Shown: positions 8,852 to 20,756 of the stretch, piece after piece
Numbering within the stretch: the first letter of the stretch is position 1
Layout of the letters: every line of letters begins with the position of its first letter
Origin: JACZYA01 sp965247455
Lineage (GTDB): Bacteria; Acidobacteriota; Terriglobia; Acidiferrales; 2-02-FULL-67-57
Direction: 5' to 3'
NCBI GenBank assembly: GCA_965247455.1
Contig: CBDFHE010000018.1
Coordinates: 705,412 to 769,411, forward strand
Length of the DNA: 64,000 nucleotides
The notes under the pieces: generated by a model
What the model was told of the DNA's origin: nothing
Database searches by the model: none
What the model saw: only the letters and a program-made list of their open reading frames with translations
Program-made: the position numbers and the translations under genes

Positions 8852-10290
8852 TCACGTTTCCTCGCTGGTCTTGTCGCCCGCCTCGGCTTCGGCTTGCAAC
8901 TGCAACTCGACAAAATCCGTAGGGTAGTTGCCGGTGTAGCAAGCGTGGCAATAACGGCCCTCAGCGTCGGCCACCGCCTTGCGCAAGCTCTCCAGGGAGA
9001 GATACCCCAGCGAGTCGGCCTCCATGAACTCGCAGATCTCGCTGACCGGTTTTTGCGCGCCGATCAACTCCCGCTTGGTGGGGGTGTCGATGCCGTAAAA
9101 ACACGGGGAAATGATGGGCGGGCAGGAAACGCGCACGTGCACGGCCAACGCGCCAGCCTCGCGGATCATGCGCACGATCTTGCGCATGGTGGTGCCGCGG
9201 ACGATGGAGTCGTCCACCAGGACGACGCGCCGATTCTCCAGCAGGCTGCGGACGGGATTCAGCTTCACCTTGACGCTGAAGTCGCGGATGGTCTGCTCCG
9301 GCTGGATGAAGGTGCGGCCGATGTAGTGGTTGCGGATCAAGCCCAGCTTCAACGGCACACCCGACTCGATGGAGTAGCCGATGGCGGCGGCGGTGCCGGA
9401 GTCAGGCACGGGAACGACCACGTCGGCCTCGGCGGGATGCTCGCGCGCCAGCAGCCAACCCAGCATCTCGCGGCTCTTCTGCACCGGACGCCCGAAAATG
9501 ATGGAGTCGGGGCGCGAGAAATAGACGTGCTCGAAAATGCAGTAGGCGTGCTTGACGGGCGGAGTGAAGTAGCTGCTCTCGACGCCCGCCTCCGACAGAA
9601 TCACCATTTCGCCGGGCTCGATCTCGCGCACGTACTCGGCGCCGATCAAATCGAACGCGCAGGTCTCCGAGCCCACCACCCAGGCGCCGTCCAGCCGGCC
9701 CAGGCAGAGCGGGCGGAAGCCGCGCGGGTCGCGCAGGGCAAACACCGCGTCGCGTGTGAGCAGTACCAGCGAATAGGCTCCCTCCACCATGCGCAGCGCT
9801 TCCGGAATGGCCTCGCGGATGGATTCGGCCCGCGACTGCGCCAGCAGGTGAACGATAACCTCGGTGTCGGAACTGGTCTGGAAAATCGACCCGCTGCCTT
9901 CCAGCCGCCGCCGGACCTGCTGCGCGTTCACCAGGTTGCCGTTGTGCGCCAGCGCGATCGGCCCTTTGTTGCAGTCCACCACCAGCGGCTGCGCGTTGAG
10001 CAGCGCCGTCTCTCCCGCGGTCGAGTAGCGGGTGTGGCCGATGGCGGCCTGCCCGGCCAGCGTCTTCATCACCGGATCGGTGAAAACTTCGGCCACTTCC
10101 CCCATGCCCTTGTGGTGGCTGAAACGGCCGCCGTCGCTGGCAACGATGCCGGCGCTCTCCTGCCCACGATGTTGCAAGGCGTAGAGGCCCAGGTAGGTGA
10201 GCTTGGCTGCCTCCGGATGGCCGAAGACGGCGAAGACGCCGCACTCGTCATGGAAGTGGTCGTCGTGGAACCAGAGATGATTGCCGACGT

Positions 10291-10294
<4 letters not shown>
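8852..10294 (-). CDS. purF: amidophosphoribosyltransferase
   Basis: This 480-residue enzyme commits PRPP to purine synthesis. A short propeptide precedes the nucleophile Cys in [12 protein letters not shown], the class-II glutaminase site. The glutaminase domain continues with [11 protein letters not shown] and GHTRYSTAG. The PRTase domain has [14 protein letters not shown], the PRPP loop, and the C-terminus has cysteines ([10 protein letters not shown]) as in Fe-S-containing PurF. The ATG at 10294 overlaps the purL stop as ATGA, which fixes the start. Confidence 0.97.
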
Positions 10295-12552
<2,258 letters not shown>

Positions 12553-12638
12553 TAGCAACCACGGATGCACACCGATTCACACAGAAAAACAAAAACTCTG
12601 CCACAGAGCCGCAGAAGCACAGAGAAAGACACTGACTG

Positions 12639-13340
12639 TTACCGCGTGACAAGGGATTGGACCAGAGATTGGAAAATGGCGAGGCCGTCGGTGGAGCCCA
12701 TCAGGGCCTCGGAGGCGCGCTCGGGGTGGGGCATCAGGCCGAGCACGTTGCGCTCGCGGTTCGAGATGCCGGCGATGTTGGCGAGGGCGCCGTTGGGGTT
12801 GGCCTCGGCGTCGTCCGCGACTTCGCCCGCGAGGGTGACGTAGCGAAAGACGATCTGATTGTTGCGCTCCAGCTCGCGCAGCGTAGCCTCGCCGGCGAAG
12901 TAGTTCCCGTCCATGTGCGCGATGGGCATCTTCAGCACCTGCCCCTCTTGGCAGGCAGTGGTAAAGGGCGTGTCGGTAGTCTCCACCCGCAGGTGGACGA
13001 AGCGGCAGAGGAACTTCAGCCGGCGGTTGCGCAGCATGGCGCCGGGCAGCAGGTCGGCTTCGAGCAGAATCTGGAAGCCGTTGCAGATACCCAGCACCAG
13101 CCCGCCGCGGGCAGCGAACTTCTTGACCGCGCCCAGGACGGGCGAGTGGCTGGCAAGGGCGCCGGTGCGGAGGTAGTCGCCGTAGGAGAAGCCGCCCGGC
13201 AGCACGATGGCATCCAGGTGGTTGACCTCGGTGGATTGGTGCCAGACCCATTCGGTGGGCTGACCGAGCACGCTGGAGAGGACGTGGAAGGCGTCGTGGT
13301 CGCAGTTGGAACCGGGAAAAACGACCACGCCGAATTTCAT
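12639..13340 (-). CDS. purQ: phosphoribosylformylglycinamidine synthase, glutaminase subunit
   Basis: This 233-residue class-I amidotransferase supplies ammonia to PurL. It begins [14 protein letters not shown], the usual PurQ N-terminus. The triad context is visible: [15 protein letters not shown] with the nucleophile Cys, and GLMPHPERA with the catalytic His and Glu. [14 protein letters not shown] is the oxyanion-strand motif. A spacer of 86 bases with a dispersed CAGAG-type repeat separates it from purL. A longer reading to 13454 would be encoded by repeats and is rejected. Confidence 0.96.
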   Translation of the reverse strand: MKFGVVVFPGSNCDHDAFHVLSSVLGQPTEWVWHQSTEVNHLDAIVLPGGFSYGDYLRTGALASHSPVLGAVKKFAARGGLVLGICNGFQILLEADLLPGAMLRNRRLKFLCRFVHLRVETTDTPFTTACQEGQVLKMPIAHMDGNYFAGEATLRELERNNQIVFRYVTLAGEVADDAEANPNGALANIAGISNRERNVLGLMPHPERASEALMGSTDGLAIFQSLVQSLVTR

Positions 13341-13667
13341 GGAAGGTACCACAGGAAAGTCTAGCACAGGTGGTGAGCAGTGGCCAGCGACCAGTGAAAA
13401 CAGGAAGCCACCGAGGCGCAGAGAACACAGAGAAGACCCCGTGGCGGGTGCCACGGGGCTCGGCGACTCATTGCGAGGTCGGCCTCAGGGGTTGAAACCC
13501 CTTCCACGGACCAACTGTTAGGCATGGCTCCCTCGACTTCGCTCGGGACAAATTCCGCCGTGCCCTTCAGGGAGAATCCTCAGGGTGAACCCTGACGAAA
13601 CCGTGCCAACGCGGTTCCCACGGGCGGAAGCCCGTGGGCTGAACGATTGAGAAAAACCAGCTCTGGG
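13341..13667. repeat. intergenic repeat cluster between purQ and glmU
   Basis: No gene is evident. It holds a CAGAG-rich unit (GGCGCAGAGAACACAGAGAA near 13415), a CCCCGTGGCGGGTGCCACGGGG hairpin unit at about 13438-13459, and CCTCAGGGGTTGAAACCCCTT near 13491. A CCCACGGGCGGAAGCCCGTGGG hairpin lies near 13617-13638. All have relatives in other spacers of the window. Confidence 0.75.
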
Positions 13668-15182
13668 CTAGCGGCGGCGGGGGCGGCGTTTGCGTCGGGC
13701 GGAGCGGCGGCGCTTGGCGGCTTTGGAGGCTCGGTTCGCATTGGAGGAATTTCCGGTGCGGACGGCCACGCGGGGCTCTTCCTTGCGCGCTTTGGCGGCG
13801 GCCAGTTTCTGCCGGCGGGTACGGGCCCAGCCGGGCTTGGTAACCTGGCGACCGCGAGCAAGGGCGAGCGCGCCAGCGGCCACGTTATCGGTGACGGTGG
13901 AGCCGGCGGCGACGTAGGCGCCGCGACCGACCCGGACCGGCGCCACCAACTCGGTGCCGCTGCCGATGAAGACGTTGTCCCCGATGCGGGTGGGGTTTTT
14001 GTTGACGCCGTCGTAGTTACAGGTGATGGTGCCGGCGCCGATGTTGGTGCCGCGGCCTACCGTAGCATCGCCCAGGTAGGTGAGGTGCTGGGCTTTGGTG
14101 CCTTCGCCCACGACCGATTTTTTTACTTCCACATAGTTGCCGATGCGGGCGCCCTTGCGGATGTCGGCCCCATCGCGCAGGTGGGCGAAGGGCCCGACGG
14201 AAACGCCCGGCCCGAGGCGACTGTTGAGCACCAGCGAATGCGAGCGGACGGTAACGCCGTCGGCGAGCCGCGCGTTGAGCAGAATGCTGTGGGCGCCGAC
14301 GTGACAGCGGCGACCGATGCGGGTCCGGCCGCGCAACTCCACCCCGGCTTCGACGATGGTATCGGGCCCGATGGAAACGTCGGGGTCAATGGCCTGCGTC
14401 TCCGGCTGGTAGAGGGTGACGCCGGAAGCCATCAGGGCCTCGGCCTTGCGCCGGCGAAGAACGGTGTCCACGCGGGCCAGCTCGGCCAGGGTGTTGACGC
14501 CCAGCACTACCTCCGGGCTCGACACCTTGTAGGCGGCCACCGCGTGCCCGTCGCGCCGCAAGAGACTGATGACGTCGGTGAGGTAGTACTCGCGATGGAC
14601 ATTTGTGCGGCCCAGCCGGCCGAGCCAGGGCGCCACCGCGGTCCGCTCAAAACAGTAGATGCTGGCATTGACCTCGCGCAGGCCGAGCTGGTCGGGCTGG
14701 AGGGCGGCCTGCTCCACGATGGCGTCCACCAGGGTGGAGGAGCCGCGAACGATGCGACCGTAGCCGCGCGGGTCGTCGAGCTCAGCCGTGAGCAGGGTGG
14801 TGGCAGCGCCGGCGTTCGCGTGAGCTCTGAGCAGAGCGCGGAGGGCCTCGGTGCGGATGAGCGGCGCATCGCCGGGCAAGACAAGCACCCGCGTGACACG
14901 GCGCGGCAAAGCCTTGAACGCCGTGGCCACAGCGTGCCCGGTGCCGAGTTGGGGCCGTTGCAGCACCGCGCGCGCCCCGAGCGATTCGGCCAGCCCACGT
15001 ACTTCATCCGCCTGATGGCCCACCACCACCCACGCACCCGCCGAGCGCAGCGGCTTGAGCGCGCGCAGGACGTGAGCCAGCAGCGGCAACCCGCCCGCCT
15101 GGTGCAGCACTTTAGCCCGGCTGGACTTCAGCCGGGTTCCCTTTCCCGCAGCCAGCACCACCAAAGCGAGTTCAGAAGGCAT
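13668..15182 (-). CDS. glmU: bifunctional UDP-GlcNAc pyrophosphorylase / GlcN-1-P acetyltransferase
   Basis: This protein of about 504 residues makes UDP-GlcNAc for cell-wall synthesis. The uridylyltransferase domain starts VVLAAGKGTRLKS, with LQRPQLGTGHAV and LPGDAPLI. The left-handed beta-helix acetyltransferase domain has hexapeptide repeats and YVEVKKSVVGEGTKAQHLTY, GTITCNYDGVNK, including the conserved Lys and Tyr. The family usually ends near residue 450-460. This one adds about 50 residues very rich in Arg and Lys, ending RRKRRPRRR. The ATG at 15182 is preferred over a GTG two codons upstream because it sits at a better distance from AGGTGG. Confidence 0.95.
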   Translation of the reverse strand: MPSELALVVLAAGKGTRLKSSRAKVLHQAGGLPLLAHVLRALKPLRSAGAWVVVGHQADEVRGLAESLGARAVLQRPQLGTGHAVATAFKALPRRVTRVLVLPGDAPLIRTEALRALLRAHANAGAATTLLTAELDDPRGYGRIVRGSSTLVDAIVEQAALQPDQLGLREVNASIYCFERTAVAPWLGRLGRTNVHREYYLTDVISLLRRDGHAVAAYKVSSPEVVLGVNTLAELARVDTVLRRRKAEALMASGVTLYQPETQAIDPDVSIGPDTIVEAGVELRGRTRIGRRCHVGAHSILLNARLADGVTVRSHSLVLNSRLGPGVSVGPFAHLRDGADIRKGARIGNYVEVKKSVVGEGTKAQHLTYLGDATVGRGTNIGAGTITCNYDGVNKNPTRIGDNVFIGSGTELVAPVRVGRGAYVAAGSTVTDNVAAGALALARGRQVTKPGWARTRRQKLAAAKARKEEPRVAVRTGNSSNANRASKAAKRRRSARRKRRPRRR

Positions 15183-15267
15183 ACCCACCTACCTCGAAGT
15201 TCCACTCATGAAAACACAGTGCGCAAAGAAACGGCCCGGTGAATTCCAATGTCCAGCGGGGTACGGA

Positions 15268-15996
15268 TCAGGTGTACAACTCTCTGGCCCGTGGGGTGGC
15301 CAGCCGATTCGGGTAGAGAAGTTCCTGAAAACGCGGATCATCCTGCAAGTAGGCAAAGTCACTATCGTGGCGCGCGTGGTAGCGGTTTTCCGGGCGCAGC
15401 TTGATGGCGAGGTCCAGATGCTGCAAGGCCTCCTCGGGCTCATCGAGCAGAGCCGCGACCGAGGCCAGAGCATAGAAGACGTGATCCCCCTTGGGGGCGA
15501 GCTTGCGCGCTTTCTCCAGGTGCGTGCGCGCCTGGTCGTAGTTGCCCAGGTTGATCTGGGAAACAGCGTAGTGGTAGTGGTCGTCGGCGGTGCGCAGACG
15601 AAGCGGCTCGGCCCGCTGCAAGCGTTGCTCGCACATCGCCAGGTGGACACGAGCGCGCTCGGCCAACTCGCGGCTGTATCCCACCACGACTTTCTCGAAA
15701 ACGGCCTTGGCCCGGCGATAGCTCTGCTTGTTGAACTGCCGCATGGCTTCTTCGTACTGCCTCATCGCCTGGGCCACCCGCGGGTCAACAACCTTCTTGA
15801 GCCCCTTAGCCTTTTGGACCCTCTTGGCCTTCTTGGCCTTTTTGAGTCTCTTGCGCCCTTTCGCCCCAGGATGCGCCGGTCGCACGCGACGCCCAGCCTT
15901 CGCTGCCCGGCGTGAGCGAGATCGCGCAGCCTCGCGGCGAACGGCTTTCACAGCCCGCTTAGGCTTGCCTCGCTTGGCTCTTTTCTTCTTAGCCAT
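15268..15996 (-). CDS. TPR protein with histone-H1-like basic N-terminus
   Basis: This 242-residue protein has two very different halves. Residues 1-70 are mostly Lys, Arg and Ala in short repeats (KKAKKAKRVQKAKGLKKV), like the tails of histone-H1-like or nucleoid proteins. From about 75 on it has tetratricopeptide helices: ADDHYHYAVSQINLGNYDQA and VFYALASVAALLDEPEEALQ. TPR domains bind protein partners. No signal peptide is seen. Function is unknown; a nucleic-acid-tethered scaffold is a guess. It lies upstream of glmU with 85 bases between. Confidence 0.75.
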   Translation of the reverse strand: MAKKKRAKRGKPKRAVKAVRREAARSRSRRAAKAGRRVRPAHPGAKGRKRLKKAKKAKRVQKAKGLKKVVDPRVAQAMRQYEEAMRQFNKQSYRRAKAVFEKVVVGYSRELAERARVHLAMCEQRLQRAEPLRLRTADDHYHYAVSQINLGNYDQARTHLEKARKLAPKGDHVFYALASVAALLDEPEEALQHLDLAIKLRPENRYHARHDSDFAYLQDDPRFQELLYPNRLATPRARELYT

Positions 15997-16448
15997 CGGA
16001 AAAAACCTAGCCTAACTTATAACAAGTCCAGCAGATCAAGTCAATTGCAGCTAGTACCAAAAGTGCCACCTGGATTGACAATATACGTCACAAGTATGAC
16101 ATTTTATGTCTCTGTGTAACTAGCAGATTTAATAAATCTTATTTGAAATGGACGGCAGGCAACAGCTCGCTCAGAAGCGATTCAAACTCTGAACTCTTTC
16201 TGCCGATTAAAGGGTTGGAAGTATGGTAGTGGGCTAGTTTCGTGATGTTGATTTTCCGCTGAGCCCAGCGGCCTGCCTGCCCGTCCTAGGCGGGCAAGCG
16301 GTAGGCAGGCACCTGCCGCCGGGTGGATAAGCAGCACAAACACCCCGTGGCAGGTGCCACGGGGCTCTGCGCGAGCTTCTCATTTTCAAAAGAGACCCAC
16401 TCCGGAAGTACAGGCTTGGTTGCCGCCTTTACAGGGCTATGCTATAAA
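15997..16448. repeat. intergenic region with AT-rich stretch and long dispersed repeat
   Basis: No gene is seen. 16020-16160 is markedly AT-rich for this genome and may hold the promoter of the TPR gene. 16220-16400 is a diverged copy of the repeat at 34395-34550: both carry a ...GCTGAGCCC-GCGGCCTGCCTGCC... block. Both then have a GTAGGCAGGCAC half-palindrome, a GCCGCCGGGTGGA segment, and a CCCCGTGGCAGGTGCCACGGGG hairpin followed by GAGCTTC. The IS1380 copy 2 starts directly after. Confidence 0.7.
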
Positions 16449-18118
16449 CCCGGATTTCCGATTTGGCTGTGGTACCGTATCGCCAGGACCAGTCGCTGCG
16501 CCTTGAGTTTTGGGGCTCCGACGTAAGGAACCACACTACGGAGGGTGACACCCGGTGGGTGAATTACAACACGAGCCATTCCAGTTCGCGTTCAACGGCT
16601 TCTTGAAAGTCGCGTTCCAGGGATCGCGCGTCACTTCTGACGCTGGCCTCATTCTGGTGCGCGAGTTGGATGAACGTCTGGGGCTGGAGACACTCATTGC
16701 CGAGCACCTGAGCGATTCCCGACAGGGGATGAACACCCAGTTCAGCGTGGTGGATCTCCTGCGGCAGTCGGTCTACAGTCGCCTCGCGGGCTACGAAGAT
16801 CTCAACGACGCGGGGCGCGTGTCGGCAGACCCAACATTTCGTCTCATCGGGTCGCCAAAGCGCTGGGACCGGGGTGCGGCGCTGACATCGACGCTGCATT
16901 GGTTCGAGACAGAGCTGCTGACCCACGAGGAGAATCTCGTCGGGTTGAGGGCCGTGAACCGGGAGGTGCTTGCACAGGCCGAGATGGCGACGCGCGCCGA
17001 CCGGATCGTGCTCGACATGGATTCGAGCGAGAGCCCGGTGCATGGGGCGCAGGAAGGGAGCGCCTATAACGGGCACTTCGAGTCCGTCTGCTACCACCCG
17101 CTGTTTCTGTTCACCGAGCATGGGGACTGCCTCGCCGCCACGCTGCGGCCAGGCAACGTGCATAGCGCCGACGACTGGGACGACCTGCTCGTACCGGAGA
17201 TTGACCGGCAGCAGGTGGAGGGCAAGCGCGTAGCGTTCCGCGCAGACGCCGCGTTCGCGAAGCCCGAGATCTACGACGCGCTCGAGCAGCGCGACGTGGA
17301 CTATGCCATTCGCATGCCGGCGAACAAGAGCTTGGAGCTGGAAATCGAAGACATCCTCTTTCGTCCGCCGGGACGGCCGAGCTGCAAGCCCTTGGTGCGC
17401 TACCAGAGTTTCCGCTATCAGGCCAAGAGCTGGACCACGCCCAGACGGATCGTCGCCAAGGTGGAGCACCACCAAGGTGAGCTGTTCCCTCGCGTCGGCT
17501 TCATCGTGACCAACATGGCCCTCCCGAGCCGCTCGGTCGTGCGGTTTTACAACAAGCGCGGTACGGCGGAGCAATGGATCAAGGAAGGCAAGCAGGCCAC
17601 CCACTGGACGCGGCTGTCGTGCCATCGTTTCCGGGCGAACGAGGTGCGCCTGCAACTGAGCGTCCTGGCCTACAATCTGGGCAACTTGTGGCGCAGACTG
17701 GTCCTTCCGCTGCGGGTCAAGCGCTGGTCGCTCACGAGTCTCCAGCAGCGACTGGTGAAAACTGGGGGCCGGCTGGTGAAGCATGCGCGGTACTACTGGC
17801 TTCTGCTGGCGGAAGGGCATCTCACGCGGCGGCTGTTCGGCGACATGCTGCGGAGGATCTGGGCGCTACCCGTGCCGGCAGGCTGACGCGCGGCCTGAAG
17901 TGCAACGAAGCCCGCCCGGCGATGACACGGGGCACACGTGTGGAGCGGTGTCTGAGAAATGCCCGAAAAGCAGGGGTTCCAGTCGGTCGCACGTCGGCGC
18001 GGGCTCAGATGAAGGCCTTTGAAGCTGAGCGATTGTGCGACGATCGAAGTTTTTGTGCGATCGGCGGCGATCGGGTGTATAAACGTGCCATCAGGGGCAG
18101 GCAAAACGGAAATCCCGG
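16449..18118 (+). mobile_element. IS1380-family element, complete (copy 2)
   Basis: The element is 1,670 bases. The left end reads CCCGGATTTCCGATTTGGC and the right end, reversed, CCGGGATTTCCGTTTTGCC, a 19-base imperfect inverted repeat with three mismatches. It encodes one transposase plus about 230 non-coding bases at the 3' side. The flanking bases (TAAA on the left, ATTG on the right) do not form a target duplication. Copies at 20757-22426 and 32267-33936 differ by only a few bases, so movement was recent. Confidence 0.93.
16555..17886 (+). CDS. IS1380-family transposase
   Basis: This 443-residue DDE transposase has the family opening RVTSDAGLILVRELDERLGL and LLRQSVYSRLAGYEDLNDAGR. The first catalytic Asp is in IVLDMDSSESPVHG at about residue 161, followed by YNGHFESVCYHPLFLF. 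The second Asp is in VAFRADAAFAKPE at about 226. The Glu is expected in the GTAEQWIKEGKQA segment near 344. The start is GTG at 16555, with GGAGG about 9 bases upstream. The reading frame is intact, so the enzyme may be active. Confidence 0.95.
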   Translation: MGELQHEPFQFAFNGFLKVAFQGSRVTSDAGLILVRELDERLGLETLIAEHLSDSRQGMNTQFSVVDLLRQSVYSRLAGYEDLNDAGRVSADPTFRLIGSPKRWDRGAALTSTLHWFETELLTHEENLVGLRAVNREVLAQAEMATRADRIVLDMDSSESPVHGAQEGSAYNGHFESVCYHPLFLFTEHGDCLAATLRPGNVHSADDWDDLLVPEIDRQQVEGKRVAFRADAAFAKPEIYDALEQRDVDYAIRMPANKSLELEIEDILFRPPGRPSCKPLVRYQSFRYQAKSWTTPRRIVAKVEHHQGELFPRVGFIVTNMALPSRSVVRFYNKRGTAEQWIKEGKQATHWTRLSCHRFRANEVRLQLSVLAYNLGNLWRRLVLPLRVKRWSLTSLQQRLVKTGGRLVKHARYYWLLLAEGHLTRRLFGDMLRRIWALPVPAG

Positions 18119-18323
18119 ATTGATCGGGTACTGGAGATCATCGAGGGCCTGGACAATTTCGGTACTCCTGTGCGAAAAGAGGAAGTCCGCCAGGTGTAGC
18201 GCCGGGCTCGCCAAATCTATGCCGGGCTAGCTGAAGAGTAGGGATCAGCGGATGCCCCGGAAGAGAGCGGAGCGAGCTAACCTGCAGTTCGAAGTTTTTG
18301 CCTCTTAGGAAGGGAGGGCGACA

Positions 18324-18715
18324 TTGAACTCCCAAATCTTTCGTTTCTTACTATTTTGGGGTTTGTTCCTTGTCCTTGGTTCTACTGCCGCACAAGTTCC
18401 CACTGCTTACCACCAGATTTTGTCCCCGGCTGGGCAGATGTACATGGAAAGCATTTACTTGCCAGCGGTGACCACAGGGCCGTGGGCTCCGGCTTGGTCG
18501 CCTGATGGGCAAGAGATCGCATTTTCCCTGCAGGGCAGCTTGTGGAAGGTTCCCGCCCGGGGAGGAGAGGCGGTCCAAATTACTTCTGGTCCACACTATG
18601 ACTCGGAACCTGCTTGGTCGCCCGACGGGCGGCAGATTGCTTTTACTCGGGACACAGGACATACGCTGGAGATATCGGATAAAGGCGGTTCAAATTACCT
18701 GTTTGAAAGGTATCC
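18324..18715 (+). pseudogene. truncated TolB/PD40 beta-propeller protein
   Basis: The N-terminus of a secreted propeller protein remains: a signal peptide, then SPAGQMYMESIYLPAVTTGPWAPAW-like sequence (broken here for length). Two PD40 blades follow, AWSPDGQEIAFSLQGSLWKV and AWSPDGRQIAFTRD. Similar N-termini occur on large amidohydrolase/TolB fusion proteins. The similarity stops near 18700. The frame then runs into the mglA gene in a non-native frame, reaching a stop at 18848. So at least the C-terminal three quarters are deleted. 18119-18323 upstream holds only short broken coding remnants. Confidence 0.75.
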
Positions 18716-19300
18716 GTGTCTTTCATCAACTTCGCCGCCAGAGAGATCAACTGCAAGATCGTGTACTACGGGCCTGGCCTGGGGGGCAAGACGGCCAACC
18801 TGCAGTGGATTTACGACAACACTACCCAGACCCAGAAGGGCAAGATGATCTCGCTGGCGACGGAGACCGACCGCACCCTGTTCTTCGACTTCCTGCCGCT
18901 GGATTTGGGCACAGTGCGCGGCTTCCGCACCCGTTTCCACCTCTACACCGTCCCCGGGCAGGTGTTCTATGACGCCAGCCGCAAACTGATTCTGAAAGGA
19001 GTTGACGGCGTCGTTTTCGTCGCCGACTCGCAAGAAGAGCGCCTGGATGCCAACCTGGAGACACTGGAAAACCTGCAAGAAAACTTGCAAGAGCACGGCT
19101 TCGACTTCCAGTCCATACCTTACGCGCTCCAGCTCAACAAGCGCGACTTGCCCAGCATCCTTCCGGTGGAGGAACTCGCCAAGGAGATTCAGGTCAAAGG
19201 CGAGCCGGTCATCGAGGGAATCGCCATTCAGGGCGTGGGCGTGTTCGAGACTCTGCGCGAAGTCGCCAAGCAGGTTCTGACCGAGCTCAAGAAGGATTAG
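18716..19300 (+). CDS. mglA: MglA-like small GTPase
   Basis: This 194-residue Ras-like GTPase has the MglA pattern. [20 protein letters not shown] holds the P-loop (GPGLGGKT, about residues 19-26). [19 protein letters not shown] is the switch II region with PGQ in place of [14 protein letters not shown] is the NKxD base-specificity motif. MglA controls polarity or motility together with a roadblock partner (MglB), which is not in the window. The GTG at 18716 follows AAAGG at a workable distance. A deletion appears to have joined the broken TolB-like gene to its 5' side. Confidence 0.93.
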   Translation: MSFINFAAREINCKIVYYGPGLGGKTANLQWIYDNTTQTQKGKMISLATETDRTLFFDFLPLDLGTVRGFRTRFHLYTVPGQVFYDASRKLILKGVDGVVFVADSQEERLDANLETLENLQENLQEHGFDFQSIPYALQLNKRDLPSILPVEELAKEIQVKGEPVIEGIAIQGVGVFETLREVAKQVLTELKKD

Positions 19301-19414
19301 CCCTTCACTTCCCACCTCCCAGCCAACCTTTCTCCAAGGTAACCCGCTCAGGGCTGGCCCGCCGAAACCCCCGCGGCATCTCCCCTTGGCTCGGCCCTGG
19401 CAGGCTGCGCTACA

Positions 19415-20143
19415 ATGCTGCTGATGAAAGCGCGAGTGCCGCACCGCTGGGACGTCTCCCCTCGGGAAGCCGCTGCTCTCCAGGTGGAGTTGCGCCACCG
19501 CACGAAGCGGCAAAACGACCTGGGCACTGTCCGCACGGTCGCCGGGGCCGACATCTCCCTCGACAAAGACCGGAACATGGGCTACGCCGGCGTGATCGTC
19601 TATTCCTTTCCCGACCTGCGCGAAGTGGAACGCGTCTCAGCCGAGCGCCGCCTGGCCTTCCCCTACATCCCCGGCCTGCTGACTTTCCGCGAAGGCCCGG
19701 TGCTGCTGGAAGCCTTCAGCCGCCTACGCACCACGCCTGACCTGCTGCTGTTCGACGCCCACGGCTATTCCCACCCACGCCGCTTCGGCCTGGCCTCCCA
19801 CCTCTCCGTTGTGCTCGGCCAGCCCGGCATAGGCGTGGTCAAATCTCGCCTGATCGGCGACCACCAGGACCCGCCCGACCGCGTCGGGGCCTGGACTCCG
19901 CTGGTGGACGGCGAGGAAGTCATCAGGGCCGTCATCCGCACCCGGGTCGGCGTGCATCCCATCTTCGTCTCCATCAGGCACCGCATTGATCTCGAAACCG
20001 CCATTCGACTCGCCCTGGCCTGCACCGACGGCTTTCGCATCCCCAAGCCTACTCGCGAAGCCGACCGCTACGTCGCTCAACTCAAGCGCGGCCTCGCTCC
20101 CGATCAGATACCATCGCCTTCTCGCCAATCTTCGCTTTTCTAA
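19415..20143 (+). CDS. nfi: endonuclease V
   Basis: This 242-residue protein matches endonuclease V, which nicks near deaminated bases (inosine). The family motifs are present: VAGADISLDKD with a catalytic Asp, RLAFPYIPGLLTFREGP with the PYIPG wedge and catalytic Glu, and LLLFDAHGYSHPRRFGLASH with the second Asp. GVVKSRLIG follows. The usual DGQG is DAHG here. An ATG three codons inside (19424) is an equally good start. It stands alone between mglA and tRNA-Asn. Confidence 0.93.
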   Translation: MLLMKARVPHRWDVSPREAAALQVELRHRTKRQNDLGTVRTVAGADISLDKDRNMGYAGVIVYSFPDLREVERVSAERRLAFPYIPGLLTFREGPVLLEAFSRLRTTPDLLLFDAHGYSHPRRFGLASHLSVVLGQPGIGVVKSRLIGDHQDPPDRVGAWTPLVDGEEVIRAVIRTRVGVHPIFVSIRHRIDLETAIRLALACTDGFRIPKPTREADRYVAQLKRGLAPDQIPSPSRQSSLF

Positions 20144-20369
20144 CAAGTCCTGAACCGAGCGGTAGCCGGAGGCAGAAATGCCAGCTACTGGATTTTTCTT
20201 GCTACCGGTGGGGCAGACATTCTTGTCTGCCGAGAGTCAATTACAGGCCAGCAAGGCAGGCAAACAAACCAGCGAAGAAGCCTGCGGCTTCGCCGCTGCT
20301 ACTCCCCCCTGGTAGTGGGTGGGGCTTGGCCGGTGTTTCCGCCGGTGCTAGAATCTATGCTCCGCCCGC
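20144..20369 (+). repeat. repeat-bearing spacer before tRNA-Asn
   Basis: No gene is seen. The spacer contains GGTGGGGCAGACATTCTTGT at about 20206-20225 with CTGCC after it, a unit shared with about 43430-43460 and 47830-47920. CGAAGAAGCCTGCGGCTTCG hairpin units near 20273 are related to those at 7565, 40916 and 49340. Confidence 0.6.
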
Positions 20370-20444
20370 TCCCCGGTAGCTCAATGGTAGAGCATTCGGC
20401 TGTTAACCGAAGGGTTGCAAGTTCGAGTCTTGCCCGGGGAGCCA
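20370..20444 (+). tRNA. tRNA-Asn (GTT)
   Basis: The cloverleaf is complete. The acceptor TCCCCGG pairs with CCGGGGA. The D-arm has AGCTCAATGGTAGAGC. The anticodon stem TTCGG/CCGAA encloses the loop CTGTTAA, giving anticodon GTT. The T-arm has GTTCGAGTC. The discriminator is G and the CCA end is encoded. It is followed by a 13-bp hairpin at 20485. Confidence 0.96.
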
Positions 20445-20484
20445 AAATCATAACCGCGAACTTTTGCGGTCTGTTAGTTAACGC

Positions 20485-20516
20485 AAGACCCCGACGGACG
20501 GCCCCGTCGGGGTCTT
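20485..20516. terminator. strong hairpin downstream of tRNA-Asn
   Basis: A perfect 13-bp stem, AAGACCCCGACGG / CCGTCGGGGTCTT, with a 6-base loop lies 40 bases after the tRNA. A T-rich tail is weak, so this is a terminator-like hairpin rather than a textbook one. Confidence 0.55.
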
Positions 20517-20756
20517 GTCGTATCTGGCGCTTTTCCAATCACTTGCGCCGACCTACACATTCTTTCCGATTCTCCGGTTCGTAAACTGACGCACGGGGTA
20601 GCGCGGGCAACCATGGGGGTTGCGCACGCCCCCCCAAGATATCGTTTACGGATTCTCCCATTCTCCATTTAACATCCCGCTTTATTTAACGGCCCGGTTG
20701 CACGCGGACCACCGACAGTGACACTTTTCCACTCGCTCCGGTAAGTATCTATATAG

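Noticed and set aside
13647..15242. A 531-codon open frame on the plus strand over glmU
   Set aside because: It mirrors the hexapeptide repeats of glmU in antisense and is not a gene.
16564..17820. A 418-codon open frame antisense to the IS1380 transposase, present in all full copies
   Set aside because: It is a shadow of a GC-rich coding frame. Its composition (His, Arg, Gln-rich) has no domain pattern and its length follows from the sense codon bias.
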